NCBI GenBank assembly: GCA_944325305.1
Contig: CALUZO010000012.1
Location: 1 to 64,000 of the forward strand
Source of the DNA: an uncultured Rikenellaceae bacterium
Lineage (GTDB): Bacteria > Bacteroidota > Bacteroidia > Bacteroidales > Rikenellaceae
DNA: 64,000 nt
Direction: 5' to 3'
Each line of letters starts with the position of its first letter. The first letter of the stretch is position 1. Below, piece after piece: positions 51,887 to 61,586 of this stretch. The notes below the pieces were generated by a model. It saw only the letters and a program-made list of their open reading frames with translations. It ran no database searches and was not told the DNA's origin. The position numbers and the translations under genes are program-made.

Positions 51887-53734
51887 ATGGATCAATCCAA
51901 CAAAGTAGAACTTGAAGACGTGGTTATCCGGTTCTCGGGTGACTCCGGCGACGGTATGCAGCTTACGGGGACTCTATTCTCAGACGCTTCGGCGTTCATT
52001 GGCAACGGGATCTCCACTTTCCCGGATTATCCTTCCGAGATCCGCGCCCCACAGGGCACCGTAGCCGGTGTGTCTGGTTTCCAGGTACATTTCGGAAGTG
52101 CCAAGATGAACACTCCAGGCGACTATTGCGACGTATTGGTTGCCATGAATCCAGCAGCGCTCAAAGCCAACGCATGTTGGCTCAAGAAATCGGCAACAAT
52201 AATCATCGACGCCGACACATACGATGAAAAATCGATTCTCAAAGCGGGATTCAACACCCCGGATCCATTTACAGAACTCGGACTGCAGGATTACAACATA
52301 ATACGCGCCCCAATCACCTCAATGACAAAGGACGCTCTCGCCGACGTAGAACTCGATCTCAAATCGAAACTGAAATGCAAGAACATGTTTACGCTCGGTA
52401 TATGTTTCTGCCTGTTCAGCAGGCCGTTAGAGCATACTGAAAAATATATCGACGACAAGTTCCTGAAAAAGAACCCAGAAGTGGCCAAAGCCAACAAACT
52501 CGCTCTCAAGGCCGGTTTCAACTATGCGTCGAACACCCACGCGTTCGCAAACACATACGAAATAGCTCCGGCAAACCTCGCCAAAGGTCGCTACCGTAAC
52601 ATCAGCGGTAACCAGGCTGTGGCATGGGGATTCCTGGCAGCTTCGGAAAAGAGCGGGCGCCCGCTCTTCTGCGGTTCGTACCCGATCACCCCGGCAACCG
52701 TCATTCTCGAAGAACTCGCAAAACGCAAGGACCTCGGAGTCAAGACATTCCAGGCAGAAGACGAAATCGCCGGCATCTGTACCGCCATCGGCGCGTCATA
52801 TGCAGGTAACTTTGCCGTAACGACAACCTCTGGTCCTGGGCTTTCGCTTAAATCGGAAGCATTGGGTCTCGCAGTAATCACCGAACTCCCGATCGTAATC
52901 GTCAACGTACAGCGCGGCGGCCCCTCGACAGGCCTCCCCACAAAAACGGAACAAGCCGACCTGCTCCAGGCTCTTTGGGGCCGTAACGGCGAATGCCCAC
53001 TGATCGTCATGGCCGCCAGCACACCATCCGATTGTTTCGACTACGCATTCATGGCAGGAAAACTCGCCATGGAACACATGACACCGGTATTGCTTCTCTC
53101 CGACGGGTACCTCGCCAACGGAAGCGAACCGTGGAAAATACCTTCGATGAAGGACTATCCCAGCATCAATCCTCCGATCGTGACCAAAACGGAAGACGGC
53201 GGTCCTTTCATGCCCTACAAACGTAACGAAAACCTGGTACGCGGATGGGCACACCCCGGCACTCCGGGAATGGAACACCGTATTGGAGGTCTTGAAAAAC
53301 ACTTCCTCAAAGGATCCGTATCGCACGACCCGGCAAACCACCAGCGCATGACAAACCTGCGTGCCGCAAAGGTCGCCAAAGTGCAGGACTTCCTGCCCGA
53401 CCAGACTGTCATAGGCGACGAAAACGGCGATCTGCTCGTCGTAGGTTGGGGCGGCACCAAAGGACATCTGCTCACGGCAGTAAAGGCCTTGCGCGCCGAA
53501 GGCAAAAAGGTATCGCTGTGCCAATTCAACTATATCAATCCGCTCCCGAAGAACGTCAGAGACATTTTCAAGAACTTCAAAAAGATAGTTGTATGCGAGC
53601 TGAACATGGGTCAGTTTGCCAACTACCTGAGAATGAACTTCCAGGAATTCGAATTCCTGCAGTTCAACAAGGTTCAGGGACAGCCCTTCACGGTAGTGGA
53701 ACTCAAAGACAAGTTTAACGAATTATTGGGATAA
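51887..53734 (+). CDS. korA: 2-oxoacid:ferredoxin oxidoreductase, fused gamma-alpha subunit (KorA)
   Basis: Catalytic subunit of 2-oxoglutarate (or related 2-oxoacid):ferredoxin oxidoreductase, 615 residues. The N-terminal gamma domain begins LEDVVIRFSGDSGDGMQLTG; the alpha part starts about residue 230 with CGSYPITPATVILEEL and TTTSGPGLSLKSEALGLAV, then PIVIVNVQRGGPSTGLPTKTEQADLL, typical of KorA. The start is the ATG at 51887, since an upstream frame has no ATG and reaches toward the promoter. The partner korB starts two bases after the stop. Substrate is most likely 2-oxoglutarate by resemblance to KorA proteins. Confidence 0.94.
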   Translation: MDQSNKVELEDVVIRFSGDSGDGMQLTGTLFSDASAFIGNGISTFPDYPSEIRAPQGTVAGVSGFQVHFGSAKMNTPGDYCDVLVAMNPAALKANACWLKKSATIIIDADTYDEKSILKAGFNTPDPFTELGLQDYNIIRAPITSMTKDALADVELDLKSKLKCKNMFTLGICFCLFSRPLEHTEKYIDDKFLKKNPEVAKANKLALKAGFNYASNTHAFANTYEIAPANLAKGRYRNISGNQAVAWGFLAASEKSGRPLFCGSYPITPATVILEELAKRKDLGVKTFQAEDEIAGICTAIGASYAGNFAVTTTSGPGLSLKSEALGLAVITELPIVIVNVQRGGPSTGLPTKTEQADLLQALWGRNGECPLIVMAASTPSDCFDYAFMAGKLAMEHMTPVLLLSDGYLANGSEPWKIPSMKDYPSINPPIVTKTEDGGPFMPYKRNENLVRGWAHPGTPGMEHRIGGLEKHFLKGSVSHDPANHQRMTNLRAAKVAKVQDFLPDQTVIGDENGDLLVVGWGGTKGHLLTAVKALRAEGKKVSLCQFNYINPLPKNVRDIFKNFKKIVVCELNMGQFANYLRMNFQEFEFLQFNKVQGQPFTVVELKDKFNELLG

Positions 53735-53736
53735 CC

Positions 53737-54771
53737 ATGGCAGACAATAAATATATATACACGCCTCAGGATTTCAAGAGCGACCAGGAAGTGAAATGGT
53801 GCCCCGGCTGTGGCGACTATGCAATTCTCAACTCCGTCGTGAAGGCAATGCCCGAAGTAGCCAAGAGAGACGGCATTCCGCACGAGAAGTTCGTTGTGGT
53901 ATCAGGTATAGGATGTTCTTCGCGTTTCCCTTATTATGTGAACATTTACGGTTTCCACAGCATACACGGTCGTGCTGCAGCAATAGCCACAGGCCTCAAG
54001 GTTGCAAACCCCGACCTTTCGGTATGGGTTACGAGCGGCGACGGCGACTCGCTCGCCATCGGCGGAAACCACTTCATCCACGCAATAAGGCGTAACATCG
54101 ACCTGAACCTGATAATCTTCAACAACCAGATATACGGTCTCACAAAAGGTCAGTACTCCCCGACCTCCGAATTCGGCAAAATAACCAAAACATCTCCTTT
54201 CGGCACGGTGGAATACCCGTTCAAACCCGGAGAACTGGTTCTCGGAGCACGCGGAAAATTCTTCGCCCGTTCCCTTGACGTAGAAGTCGGCCTCACTCAA
54301 CAACTTTGCGAAGCAGGAGCCGAACACAAAGGAATGTCGGTAATAGAAGTTTTACAAAACTGCGTCATATTCAACGACAAGACCTTTGCAAAATTCACAG
54401 CGACCAAAGAACTGCGAGAAGAAAAGACCATCGTCCTCAAACACGGAGAACGTATGCTTTTCGGCAAGGAAAAGAACAAGGGTCTGCGTCTGAACGGACT
54501 CAAACTCGAGGTTGTCACCATAGGCGAAAACGGAGTTACCGAAGAAGATGTCCTCATACACGACGCCCATGAGCCCAATCCGAGCATCCACATGATGCTC
54601 GCCGATATGGAAGGCCCCGATTTCCCCGTTGCACTCGGCATCATACGCGACGTCAAAGACGACTCATATGACAACAGAGTATGCCAACAAGTCGCTGACG
54701 TACAGAGCAACTGCCAAATACACAACGTAGACGAACTTCTGAACAGCGGCAACGTCTGGGAAGTAAAATAA
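53737..54771 (+). CDS. korB: 2-oxoacid:ferredoxin oxidoreductase, beta subunit (KorB)
   Basis: Thiamine-diphosphate-binding subunit, 344 residues. TPP and cluster-related marks: KWCPGCGDYAILN, SGIGCSSRFPYY, the GDGDSLAIGGNHFIHAIRRN magnesium/TPP motif and the FNNQIYGLTKGQYSPTS segment of KorB. No ferredoxin domain or delta subunit is next to it, so a free ferredoxin is the electron partner. It follows korA after two bases, and is ended by a hairpin at 54819. Confidence 0.95.
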   Translation: MADNKYIYTPQDFKSDQEVKWCPGCGDYAILNSVVKAMPEVAKRDGIPHEKFVVVSGIGCSSRFPYYVNIYGFHSIHGRAAAIATGLKVANPDLSVWVTSGDGDSLAIGGNHFIHAIRRNIDLNLIIFNNQIYGLTKGQYSPTSEFGKITKTSPFGTVEYPFKPGELVLGARGKFFARSLDVEVGLTQQLCEAGAEHKGMSVIEVLQNCVIFNDKTFAKFTATKELREEKTIVLKHGERMLFGKEKNKGLRLNGLKLEVVTIGENGVTEEDVLIHDAHEPNPSIHMMLADMEGPDFPVALGIIRDVKDDSYDNRVCQQVADVQSNCQIHNVDELLNSGNVWEVK

Positions 54772-55073
54772 ATCATCGATCTGCATCATCGCACTACGGT
54801 TCCAGACCGTATCGTAATAACACAAGATGGATATCCGTTAAAATGGATATCCATCTTGTGTTTCAACATTGTCCTCATACGCATCACAAAGCCAGCACCA
54901 TACGGGACAAACAGCCAATTCCCCAAAACAAACCGATAAAAAATCATGCCCCACAAAAAACTGCATAATTCGATTAAATTTCGGTTGCGACACTTTGTAA
55001 ATTCATTTTTTTTTCAAACCTTGTAAGAAATATCTTCTGCCTCCCCAGAAACATAACCCAATAAAATTCTTCT
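54772..55073. other. Intergenic region between korB and the GH130 gene
   Basis: About 300 bases holding the korB terminator at 54819-54862. The rest is AT-rich near 54990-55070. A clear promoter consensus before the GH130 gene was not found. Confidence 0.5.
54819..54862 (+). terminator. Hairpin after korB (probable terminator)
   Basis: Two perfect 18-base arms (54819-54836 and 54845-54862), loop of eight, with a T-rich end. The long perfect stem suggests both termination and 3' protection. Confidence 0.78.
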
Positions 55074-56207
55074 ATGAAAAGACACGTACTCACGATCATC
55101 ATGTTAATGGCTGCGGTAATGAGTTTGTCATGCCAAAGCAAGCAAGAGTCATCGGAATTCCCCGATTGGGCATGGACCGATTTCAAACGACCGGAAGGAA
55201 TCAACCCCATCATCTCTCCAGATACTACCACAAAATTCTACTGTCCAGTATCCAAGACATGGGTAGCCTGGGAATCGAACGACACATTCAACCCCGGAGC
55301 AACCGTATACGACGACAATATAGTAGTACTCTACCGTAGCGAAGACAAAAGCGGCGTAGGCATCGGCAAACGTACCTCTCGCCTCGGTTACGCATGGTCT
55401 AAAGACGGCATAAATTACGAACGCCTGAGCGAACCCGTATTCTACCCCGACAACGACGACCAGATTGAACGCGAATGGCCCGGCGGCGTGGAAGACCCTC
55501 GAATAGCAATGACCGAAGACGGCCTTTATGTCATGATTTACACGCAATGGAACCGCAAAACGGCACGTCTGGCGGTTGCAACCTCGCGCGACCTCAAAAA
55601 ATGGGAAAAACACGGCCCGGCATTCGCCAAAGCCTATGACGGACGATTCAAGGACAACTTCACCAAGTCGGCCTCCATCATAACCCGTGTCAAAGGTGGC
55701 AAAACCGTTATAGCCAAGATCGACGGCAAATACTGGATGTATTGGGGCGAAAGATTCGTAAATGTAGCTACCTCTGACAACCTTGTCGACTGGACACCAA
55801 TGCTCGACGAAAAAGGCGAATTGCTCAGGGTTATGGAAGCACGCCCGGGACACTTCGACAGCGATTTCCCGGAATGCGGTCCGCCTGCCATAATTACCAA
55901 AAAAGGTATTATTCTGTTCTACAATGGCAAAAACGCCGGCAAAACAAAAGGAGATCCAAACTACACGTTCAATTCCTATTGCGCAGGCCAGGCCTTGTTC
56001 GATCTCAAAGACCCGACCAAACTCATAGACAGACTCGACAAACCATTCTTCGTTCCGGAAACTGAATTCGAGAAAAGCGGACAATATCCGGCCGGCACTG
56101 TTTTCATACAGGGTCTGGTACTACACAAAAAGAAATGGTACCTCTATTACGGATGTGCCGACTCGCGCGTCAGTGTAGCCATATACGATCCTAAAGCGAA
56201 AAAATAA
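55074..56207 (+). CDS. GH130-family lipoprotein (mannoside phosphorylase/hydrolase type)
   Basis: A 377-residue five-bladed beta-propeller enzyme. A lipoprotein signal ends at C20 (VMSLSC), so it is anchored outside the inner membrane. The GH130 core motif WPGGVEDPRIAM (135-145; E140, D141, P142, R143) is intact, preceded by SRLGYAWSKDGINYE and followed by DGKYWMYWGERFV. GH130 contains cytoplasmic phosphorylases and exported beta-mannosidases; export argues for hydrolysis rather than phosphorolysis. The gene is eight bases before a GH43 gene, with which it must form an operon. The sugar target is unknown. Confidence 0.87.
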   Translation: MKRHVLTIIMLMAAVMSLSCQSKQESSEFPDWAWTDFKRPEGINPIISPDTTTKFYCPVSKTWVAWESNDTFNPGATVYDDNIVVLYRSEDKSGVGIGKRTSRLGYAWSKDGINYERLSEPVFYPDNDDQIEREWPGGVEDPRIAMTEDGLYVMIYTQWNRKTARLAVATSRDLKKWEKHGPAFAKAYDGRFKDNFTKSASIITRVKGGKTVIAKIDGKYWMYWGERFVNVATSDNLVDWTPMLDEKGELLRVMEARPGHFDSDFPECGPPAIITKKGIILFYNGKNAGKTKGDPNYTFNSYCAGQALFDLKDPTKLIDRLDKPFFVPETEFEKSGQYPAGTVFIQGLVLHKKKWYLYYGCADSRVSVAIYDPKAKK

Positions 56208-56215
56208 CAGTTCGA

Positions 56216-57760
56216 ATGAAGAAACTTTTTTTACTGATCATGTTAACCTCCTTGGTGCCGGGATTGCCGAGCGCTAAGGAGGTTACCTATTTTCAGAATC
56301 CAGTCATCAGGGGTGAGATGGCCGACCCATCAATAATAAGGATAAAAAACACCTATTACGCAACCGGGACCTCTTCGGAATGGGCCCCGTTCTTTCCCGT
56401 ATATACCTCAAAAGATCTCGTCAACTGGAATCTGCGAGGCCATATTTTCGACAAGAAACCCGAGTGGACATCGAACTCTTTCTGGGCCCCAGAACTTTAC
56501 GTACTCGACGGCAAGGTATTGTGCTATTATACCGCCCGCCGCAAAAGCGACAATGTTTCGTATATAGGTGTCGCCTCGGCCAAATCGCCGCTGGATGAGT
56601 TCACCGACCACGGACCCATTGTAGAATACGGCACGGAAGCCATCGATGCCTTCATCTACGATGACAACGGCGAACTGTATATAAGCTGGAAGGCATACGG
56701 ACTCGACAAGCGCCCGATAGAACTGCTCGCAAGCAGACTCTCGGCCGACGGCCTGCACCTCGAAGGCGAACCGTTCTCCCTGCTGGTGGATGACGAAAAT
56801 ATAGGCATGGAAGGACAGTACCACTTCAAGAAGGGAGATTACTACTACATAGTTTACTCGGCTCACAACTGCTGCGGACCAGGCAGCAGCTACGATGTCT
56901 ATGTCGCACGCTCCAAAAGTTTCAAAGGTCCGTATGAAAAATACCCGGGCAACCCTATTTTGCACGGAGGTACGGGCGATTACATCTCATGCGGACACGG
57001 AACCGCTGTCGAAACGCCCGACGGACGCATGTTCTATATGTGCCACGCCTACCTCTGGGACGACGGATTCTATTGCGGACGCCAACCCATATTGCAGGAG
57101 ATGGTCGTCAACGACGAAGCCTGGGTAGAATTTCCTACCGGCACTCTGGCGGTTGCCAGACAGGCCATGCCTTTTGCTGGAACAACCCAACAGCCGGTAA
57201 AGGATTTTCATGACCGGTTCACAGGAAAGAGACTCGGACTCGAATGGTCCTGGAACTACCCTTATTCCGATATCCAGGCGAAAACAGGAAAAGGAGGACT
57301 CTCTTTGAGCGGAACTGCCAAGCCGACCAATCATAACGGCACAGCCTTGTGCATTCGCCCCGTCACTCCAGAATATTATTACGAAACAAAGGTCATCGGG
57401 ACGAACCAAAGCACAAAAGGACTTACATTATACGGAGACGACCAGAACCTGGTGGTATGGGGAGTAGAAGGAAACAGACTGTTAATCAAACAAATATTGA
57501 ACGGTAAAGAGACAATCCTATGGGAAACCAGCAACGACGGTAACGACATTTACCTGCGAATCGCTGTCACCAAAGGTCGCATGCTCGAATTCGCTTACAG
57601 CACCGACGGGAATATATGGACAAAAACAGATATCCCGCCACTTGATACAAATGCGACAGTACGCTGGGACAGGGTTGCCCGCCCTGGACTCATACATATC
57701 GGTAGTCCAGAGGAACCCGCCCGGTTCGAATACTTCAGCCTCATCAATACTAAACAATAA
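56216..57760 (+). CDS. GH43-family glycosidase, secreted
   Basis: A 514-residue exported enzyme with an N-terminal signal (MKKLFLLIMLTSLVPGLPSA). The beta-propeller catalytic domain covers about 25-310: base Asp D37 in EMADPSIIRI, the SFWAPELYVLDGK segment, the modulating Asp in TEAIDAFIYDDNGELY and a Glu in NIGMEGQYHF. A C-terminal beta-sandwich (about 330-510, from DFHDRFTGKRLGLEWSWNYP) is like the accessory domain of GH43 xylosidase/arabinofuranosidase proteins. Substrate could be an arabino- or xylo-oligosaccharide; it cannot be set. A two-way terminator follows. Confidence 0.9.
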   Translation: MKKLFLLIMLTSLVPGLPSAKEVTYFQNPVIRGEMADPSIIRIKNTYYATGTSSEWAPFFPVYTSKDLVNWNLRGHIFDKKPEWTSNSFWAPELYVLDGKVLCYYTARRKSDNVSYIGVASAKSPLDEFTDHGPIVEYGTEAIDAFIYDDNGELYISWKAYGLDKRPIELLASRLSADGLHLEGEPFSLLVDDENIGMEGQYHFKKGDYYYIVYSAHNCCGPGSSYDVYVARSKSFKGPYEKYPGNPILHGGTGDYISCGHGTAVETPDGRMFYMCHAYLWDDGFYCGRQPILQEMVVNDEAWVEFPTGTLAVARQAMPFAGTTQQPVKDFHDRFTGKRLGLEWSWNYPYSDIQAKTGKGGLSLSGTAKPTNHNGTALCIRPVTPEYYYETKVIGTNQSTKGLTLYGDDQNLVVWGVEGNRLLIKQILNGKETILWETSNDGNDIYLRIAVTKGRMLEFAYSTDGNIWTKTDIPPLDTNATVRWDRVARPGLIHIGSPEEPARFEYFSLINTKQ

Positions 57761-57814
57761 ACCACCTCGATTTGAGAATAGCCCAAACACCAGACTCATC
57801 TTCAAATATCTCCA

Positions 57815-57850
57815 ATTAATAAGAGTGGTCTTTAGACCACTCTTATTAAT
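57815..57850. terminator. Two-way terminator between GH43 and the TPR gene
   Basis: Perfect 17-base arms (57815-57831 and 57834-57850) around a 2-base loop, with A/T-rich flanks suiting both convergent genes. Confidence 0.88.
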
Positions 57851-57896
57851 ATACACCACATTCCGACAAATAATTGCAACAGTAAAAAAATACCTG

Positions 57897-59882
57897 CTAC
57901 TCAGGAGCGTAACGGCGCAGTACAACGTAGGCCTCCTTGATGCCGAGTTCTCCCGCCTTACTGATGTCGAGACTGCCTTTCTGCACATCCTTCATATATA
58001 TCTGTACCAATCCTCTGTTGTAGTAAGCCTCGGCAAAATCGGGATACAATTCGATAGCTTTCGAATAATCATCATAGGCTTCGGTCAAGCGGCCTGAAGC
58101 AACCTGAAGATTCCCCCGGTTATAATATATGTGTGCAAAATCGGGCAACAGTTTGGCAGCCTTGTTAAGGTCGGCGATTGCTTCATCGTAATTATATGTT
58201 CTTCGTGGCGTCGTATTCACCACTACGGTCGGATCGCCATCCACCGACAAGCGTTGCACAGGCATGCTTATGGAAGATACGAAATCTATCATCTCGCTCC
58301 GTATAACGGCTCTGTTAAAATAGAGGAATGGATTCGACGGATCTTTCTCGATGGCTTCCCCGTAGATATTGACAGAATTAGTATACTGTTTTATAAGTCC
58401 TTGCGTTATTCCTTTTTCGAACAGTCCATTTACATCCGGCTTCGTTGCCGCCAATCGTTCGCTCACCTGTTTGTCGAGCATCATTATCGAATCAGGCGAG
58501 ATATCGGTACCTTTTGTCGAAAGTGCTATATATGGGATGTCTGTATCGGCCAGGAACTTGGTCAATGCCTCATGGAAATACGGACGTGCTATATTGATCC
58601 CGGCATTCCCCGTTTCCTCGCGCAAAAGAGTGAACCTGAATTGCGGCAGCATCTTAATACGCGTATTATCGTCACTTGTTCCGACAGCTCTGCCATCGGT
58701 CAATTTTGAATCGAACGCCAAAAGCTGCGAGAACTTACGCGACGTATCGGCATAAATCGAAAAAGTGCTGTCATTCAATTTTGAACGATATTCGGCAATC
58801 TTCATATCGGCCGTATACTGATCCTGACGTGCGCCTGCCGGATCGCCTTTCATCGCCCTCACCATCGATCTGTTTATATATGCATTGGCAAAATCGGGAT
58901 ACAGACCGATAGCCTTGGTATAATCGCTCAAAGCCCCATCCAGATCACCGAGTCTGATTTTCACTCCGGCCCTATTGTAATAAACCAGTACATTATTGGG
59001 CACATATTTCGACACCTGATCATAATCGGCCAAAGCATTGTTATAATCACCGATTTGGGAGCGCGTGATGGCTCTGTTGAAATAGGTAAGGGCATTTGTC
59101 GAGTCGATTTCGAGTACATGCGTAAAATTCTCTATGGCCTCAACCGGATGGCTGGTGTTGGCATAGGTCAGCGCTTTATTAAAATAGGCATGTGCATATG
59201 TCGAATCGAGTTTTATGGCATGATCGAAATCCTCCATGGCCTTATCGTACTCTTCACGTTGGAGATACAACATACCTCGCGTGTTATACGACCGTTGATC
59301 GTATATATTCGTACGCACAGCTTTATCGTAATCTGCCTGCGCTCTGACCGTATCTTTGAGAAACAGATAGCTGGTTCCACGATTTATGTATGCATCGACC
59401 ACCTTATCATCGCGGCTGATAAATTCGTCGAAATCTTTTATGGCATCCTCATAGCGTTTCAACTGGAGATATGCCACTCCACGGCTGAAAAATGCGGCGG
59501 AAAAGTCGGGTCTGAGCGATATTACCTCGGCGAAATCATTCAGGGCATCGTCGTTGTTTCCGATTTTCAGGCGGGTTATGGCTCTGTTGTAATAGGCCAT
59601 CGTATAAACCGGATTTTTCTCTACGGTTGTCGTAAAGTCCTGTTCGGCCCCAAACATGTCATCAAGGTTATATTTTGCTATTCCGCGCATGAAATAGGCT
59701 TCGTAGGCGTCTGGATCTGCTTTTATCAGGGCGTTAAGTGTCCGGATGGCATCCTCGTAGTTGTTGTCGACAAGATAGTTGTGCCCCATGTAATAAAAAT
59801 AGTCCTTATTTATCTGGGCAGAGGATGACAGCCCCGATAAGACAGAGACAACAAAAACTATTACAATGGATAACTGGCGCAT
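57897..59882 (-). CDS. Large tetratricopeptide-repeat protein, secreted
   Basis: A 661-residue exported protein (signal MRQLSIVIVFVVSVLSGLSSSA) built of about fourteen TPR units of 34 residues, such as AYYNRAITRLKIGNNDDALND and AYFNKALTYANTSHPVEAIEN. A region from about 340 to 500 lacks repeats and may be an extra domain. Such proteins usually hold protein complexes together in the periplasm or outer membrane; partners are unknown. It is a single gene, convergent with the GH43 gene and divergent from purA. Confidence 0.88.
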   Translation of the reverse strand: MRQLSIVIVFVVSVLSGLSSSAQINKDYFYYMGHNYLVDNNYEDAIRTLNALIKADPDAYEAYFMRGIAKYNLDDMFGAEQDFTTTVEKNPVYTMAYYNRAITRLKIGNNDDALNDFAEVISLRPDFSAAFFSRGVAYLQLKRYEDAIKDFDEFISRDDKVVDAYINRGTSYLFLKDTVRAQADYDKAVRTNIYDQRSYNTRGMLYLQREEYDKAMEDFDHAIKLDSTYAHAYFNKALTYANTSHPVEAIENFTHVLEIDSTNALTYFNRAITRSQIGDYNNALADYDQVSKYVPNNVLVYYNRAGVKIRLGDLDGALSDYTKAIGLYPDFANAYINRSMVRAMKGDPAGARQDQYTADMKIAEYRSKLNDSTFSIYADTSRKFSQLLAFDSKLTDGRAVGTSDDNTRIKMLPQFRFTLLREETGNAGINIARPYFHEALTKFLADTDIPYIALSTKGTDISPDSIMMLDKQVSERLAATKPDVNGLFEKGITQGLIKQYTNSVNIYGEAIEKDPSNPFLYFNRAVIRSEMIDFVSSISMPVQRLSVDGDPTVVVNTTPRRTYNYDEAIADLNKAAKLLPDFAHIYYNRGNLQVASGRLTEAYDDYSKAIELYPDFAEAYYNRGLVQIYMKDVQKGSLDISKAGELGIKEAYVVLRRYAPE

Positions 59883-60046
59883 ATGTCAGAGAAGGTTATT
59901 CCGGCGCTAATTTACCGTTTTAAACTTTTTAACGCAAAAACAGTTATTATATTTTCCGCAAATGCGCATGTACCGCCTATTTTTGAGACATCATCTTTCC
60001 CACCGAAAATACACCTCGCACAATCCATAAAAAAACAGGTCTTAAT

Positions 60047-60079
60047 ATTGGGTGCTGTGACAAAAAAATCGTACCTTTG
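60047..60079 (+). promoter_or_regulatory. purA promoter
   Basis: TACCTTTG (60072-60079), exact -7, with ATTG (60047-60050) 21 bases upstream. The leader is about 40 bases. Confidence 0.65.
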
Positions 60080-60125
60080 ATGGCAATTGCGTTTAAAAAA
60101 AGTGTACTAATCCATAAACGGTAAA

Positions 60126-61394
60126 ATGAAAAAAATCGATGTGGTACTTGGCCTCCAGTGGGGCGACGAAGGAAAAGGTAAGGTAGTCGACGTACTCACT
60201 CCAAACTATAAAGTGATCGCCAGGTTCCAAGGCGGCCCCAATGCTGGGCACTCGCTCCATTTCAACGACAAAAGTTATGTACTCAACACGATTCCATCCG
60301 GGATATTCCGAGACGGCACTGTGAATCTGATAGGTAACGGCGTCGTTATTGATCCGGCCATCCTTGCCGGCGAAATAGCCGCGCTCGAAACCGCCGGGAA
60401 CGATGTTACATCGAAATTGGTTATCTCCAAAAAAGCCCACCTCATTCTGCCTACCCACCGTATCCTCGACGCGGCATCGGAAGCATCCAAAGGCAAGACC
60501 AAGATCGGATCCACGCTCAAAGGCATAGGTCCGACATACATGGATAAAACGGGACGTAACGGCCTTCGCATAGGAGATATTTTATCGCCGGAATTCAAAA
60601 AGCGCTATAACACGCTCAAGGAAAAGCATATCAATATGCTGAAGCAATACCCTGACTTCACATACGATATAACCAAATACGAACAAGACTGGTTTGCCGG
60701 CATAGAAAAGATACGCCAATGCGCATTCGTCGACAGCGAACAGGCAGTGAACCAGTACATCGACAGTGACGTTGCAATCCTTGCCGAAGGAGCCCAGGGT
60801 TCTCTTCTTGACATTGATTTCGGAACATACCCGTTTGTAACGTCATCCAACACCCTTTGCGCTGGAGCCTGCACGGGCCTTGGTGTAGCACCGAACCGCA
60901 TCGGCGAAGTATACGGCATATTCAAGGCATATTGTACCCGAGTTGGCAGCGGACCTTTCCCGACGGAACTTTCAGACGAAACCGGCGAGAAAATGAGAAA
61001 CATAGGTCATGAATTCGGTTCTACCACAGGACGCCAACGCCGTTGCGGATGGCTCGATCTGGTAGCCCTCAAATACACCGTGATGCTCAATGGTGTCACA
61101 TCGCTGATCATGATGAAAAGCGACGTTCTCAACACTTTCGAAACCATCAAGGTAGCTACGGCATACGACATCAACGGCGAACAGGTATCTCACTTCCCAT
61201 ATGAAATAAACGACGAAATCAAACCGGTGTACCGTGAATTCAAAGGATGGAATCAGGATATCAACCATATACGCAATTATGATGATTTCCCGGTCGAGTT
61301 CAAGGAATACGTCGAATTCATAGAAAACGAGTGCGGAGTTCCTGTCAAGATAATCTCCGTAGGCCCGGACCGCGAAGAAACGATATTAAGGTAA
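60126..61394 (+). CDS. purA: Adenylosuccinate synthetase
   Basis: Makes adenylosuccinate from IMP, aspartate and GTP. The 422 residues begin with the P-loop-like GLQWGDEGKGKVVD and the IMP loop GGPNAGHSL; TGLGVAPNRIGEVYGIFKAY and the GTP-binding SVGPDREETILR C-terminus follow. Length and motifs are typical. It is a single-gene unit with its own promoter. Confidence 0.97.
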   Translation: MKKIDVVLGLQWGDEGKGKVVDVLTPNYKVIARFQGGPNAGHSLHFNDKSYVLNTIPSGIFRDGTVNLIGNGVVIDPAILAGEIAALETAGNDVTSKLVISKKAHLILPTHRILDAASEASKGKTKIGSTLKGIGPTYMDKTGRNGLRIGDILSPEFKKRYNTLKEKHINMLKQYPDFTYDITKYEQDWFAGIEKIRQCAFVDSEQAVNQYIDSDVAILAEGAQGSLLDIDFGTYPFVTSSNTLCAGACTGLGVAPNRIGEVYGIFKAYCTRVGSGPFPTELSDETGEKMRNIGHEFGSTTGRQRRCGWLDLVALKYTVMLNGVTSLIMMKSDVLNTFETIKVATAYDINGEQVSHFPYEINDEIKPVYREFKGWNQDINHIRNYDDFPVEFKEYVEFIENECGVPVKIISVGPDREETILR

Positions 61395-61586
61395 ATCCAC
61401 TCTTGGCAACGACACGCATATACCAACTGCCAAATGGCAACAATGACCGGATCAGCAAACTAAAACAGCATATTTGTTTCTTGTTTTGATAATAAGGCCA
61501 TAAGATTATCGTTATGCTTTAAAATGGCCTGTAATTTGTGTGAAAGCAGAGCAGATAAAACTCAAAACAAATAAAACTTAAGGATT

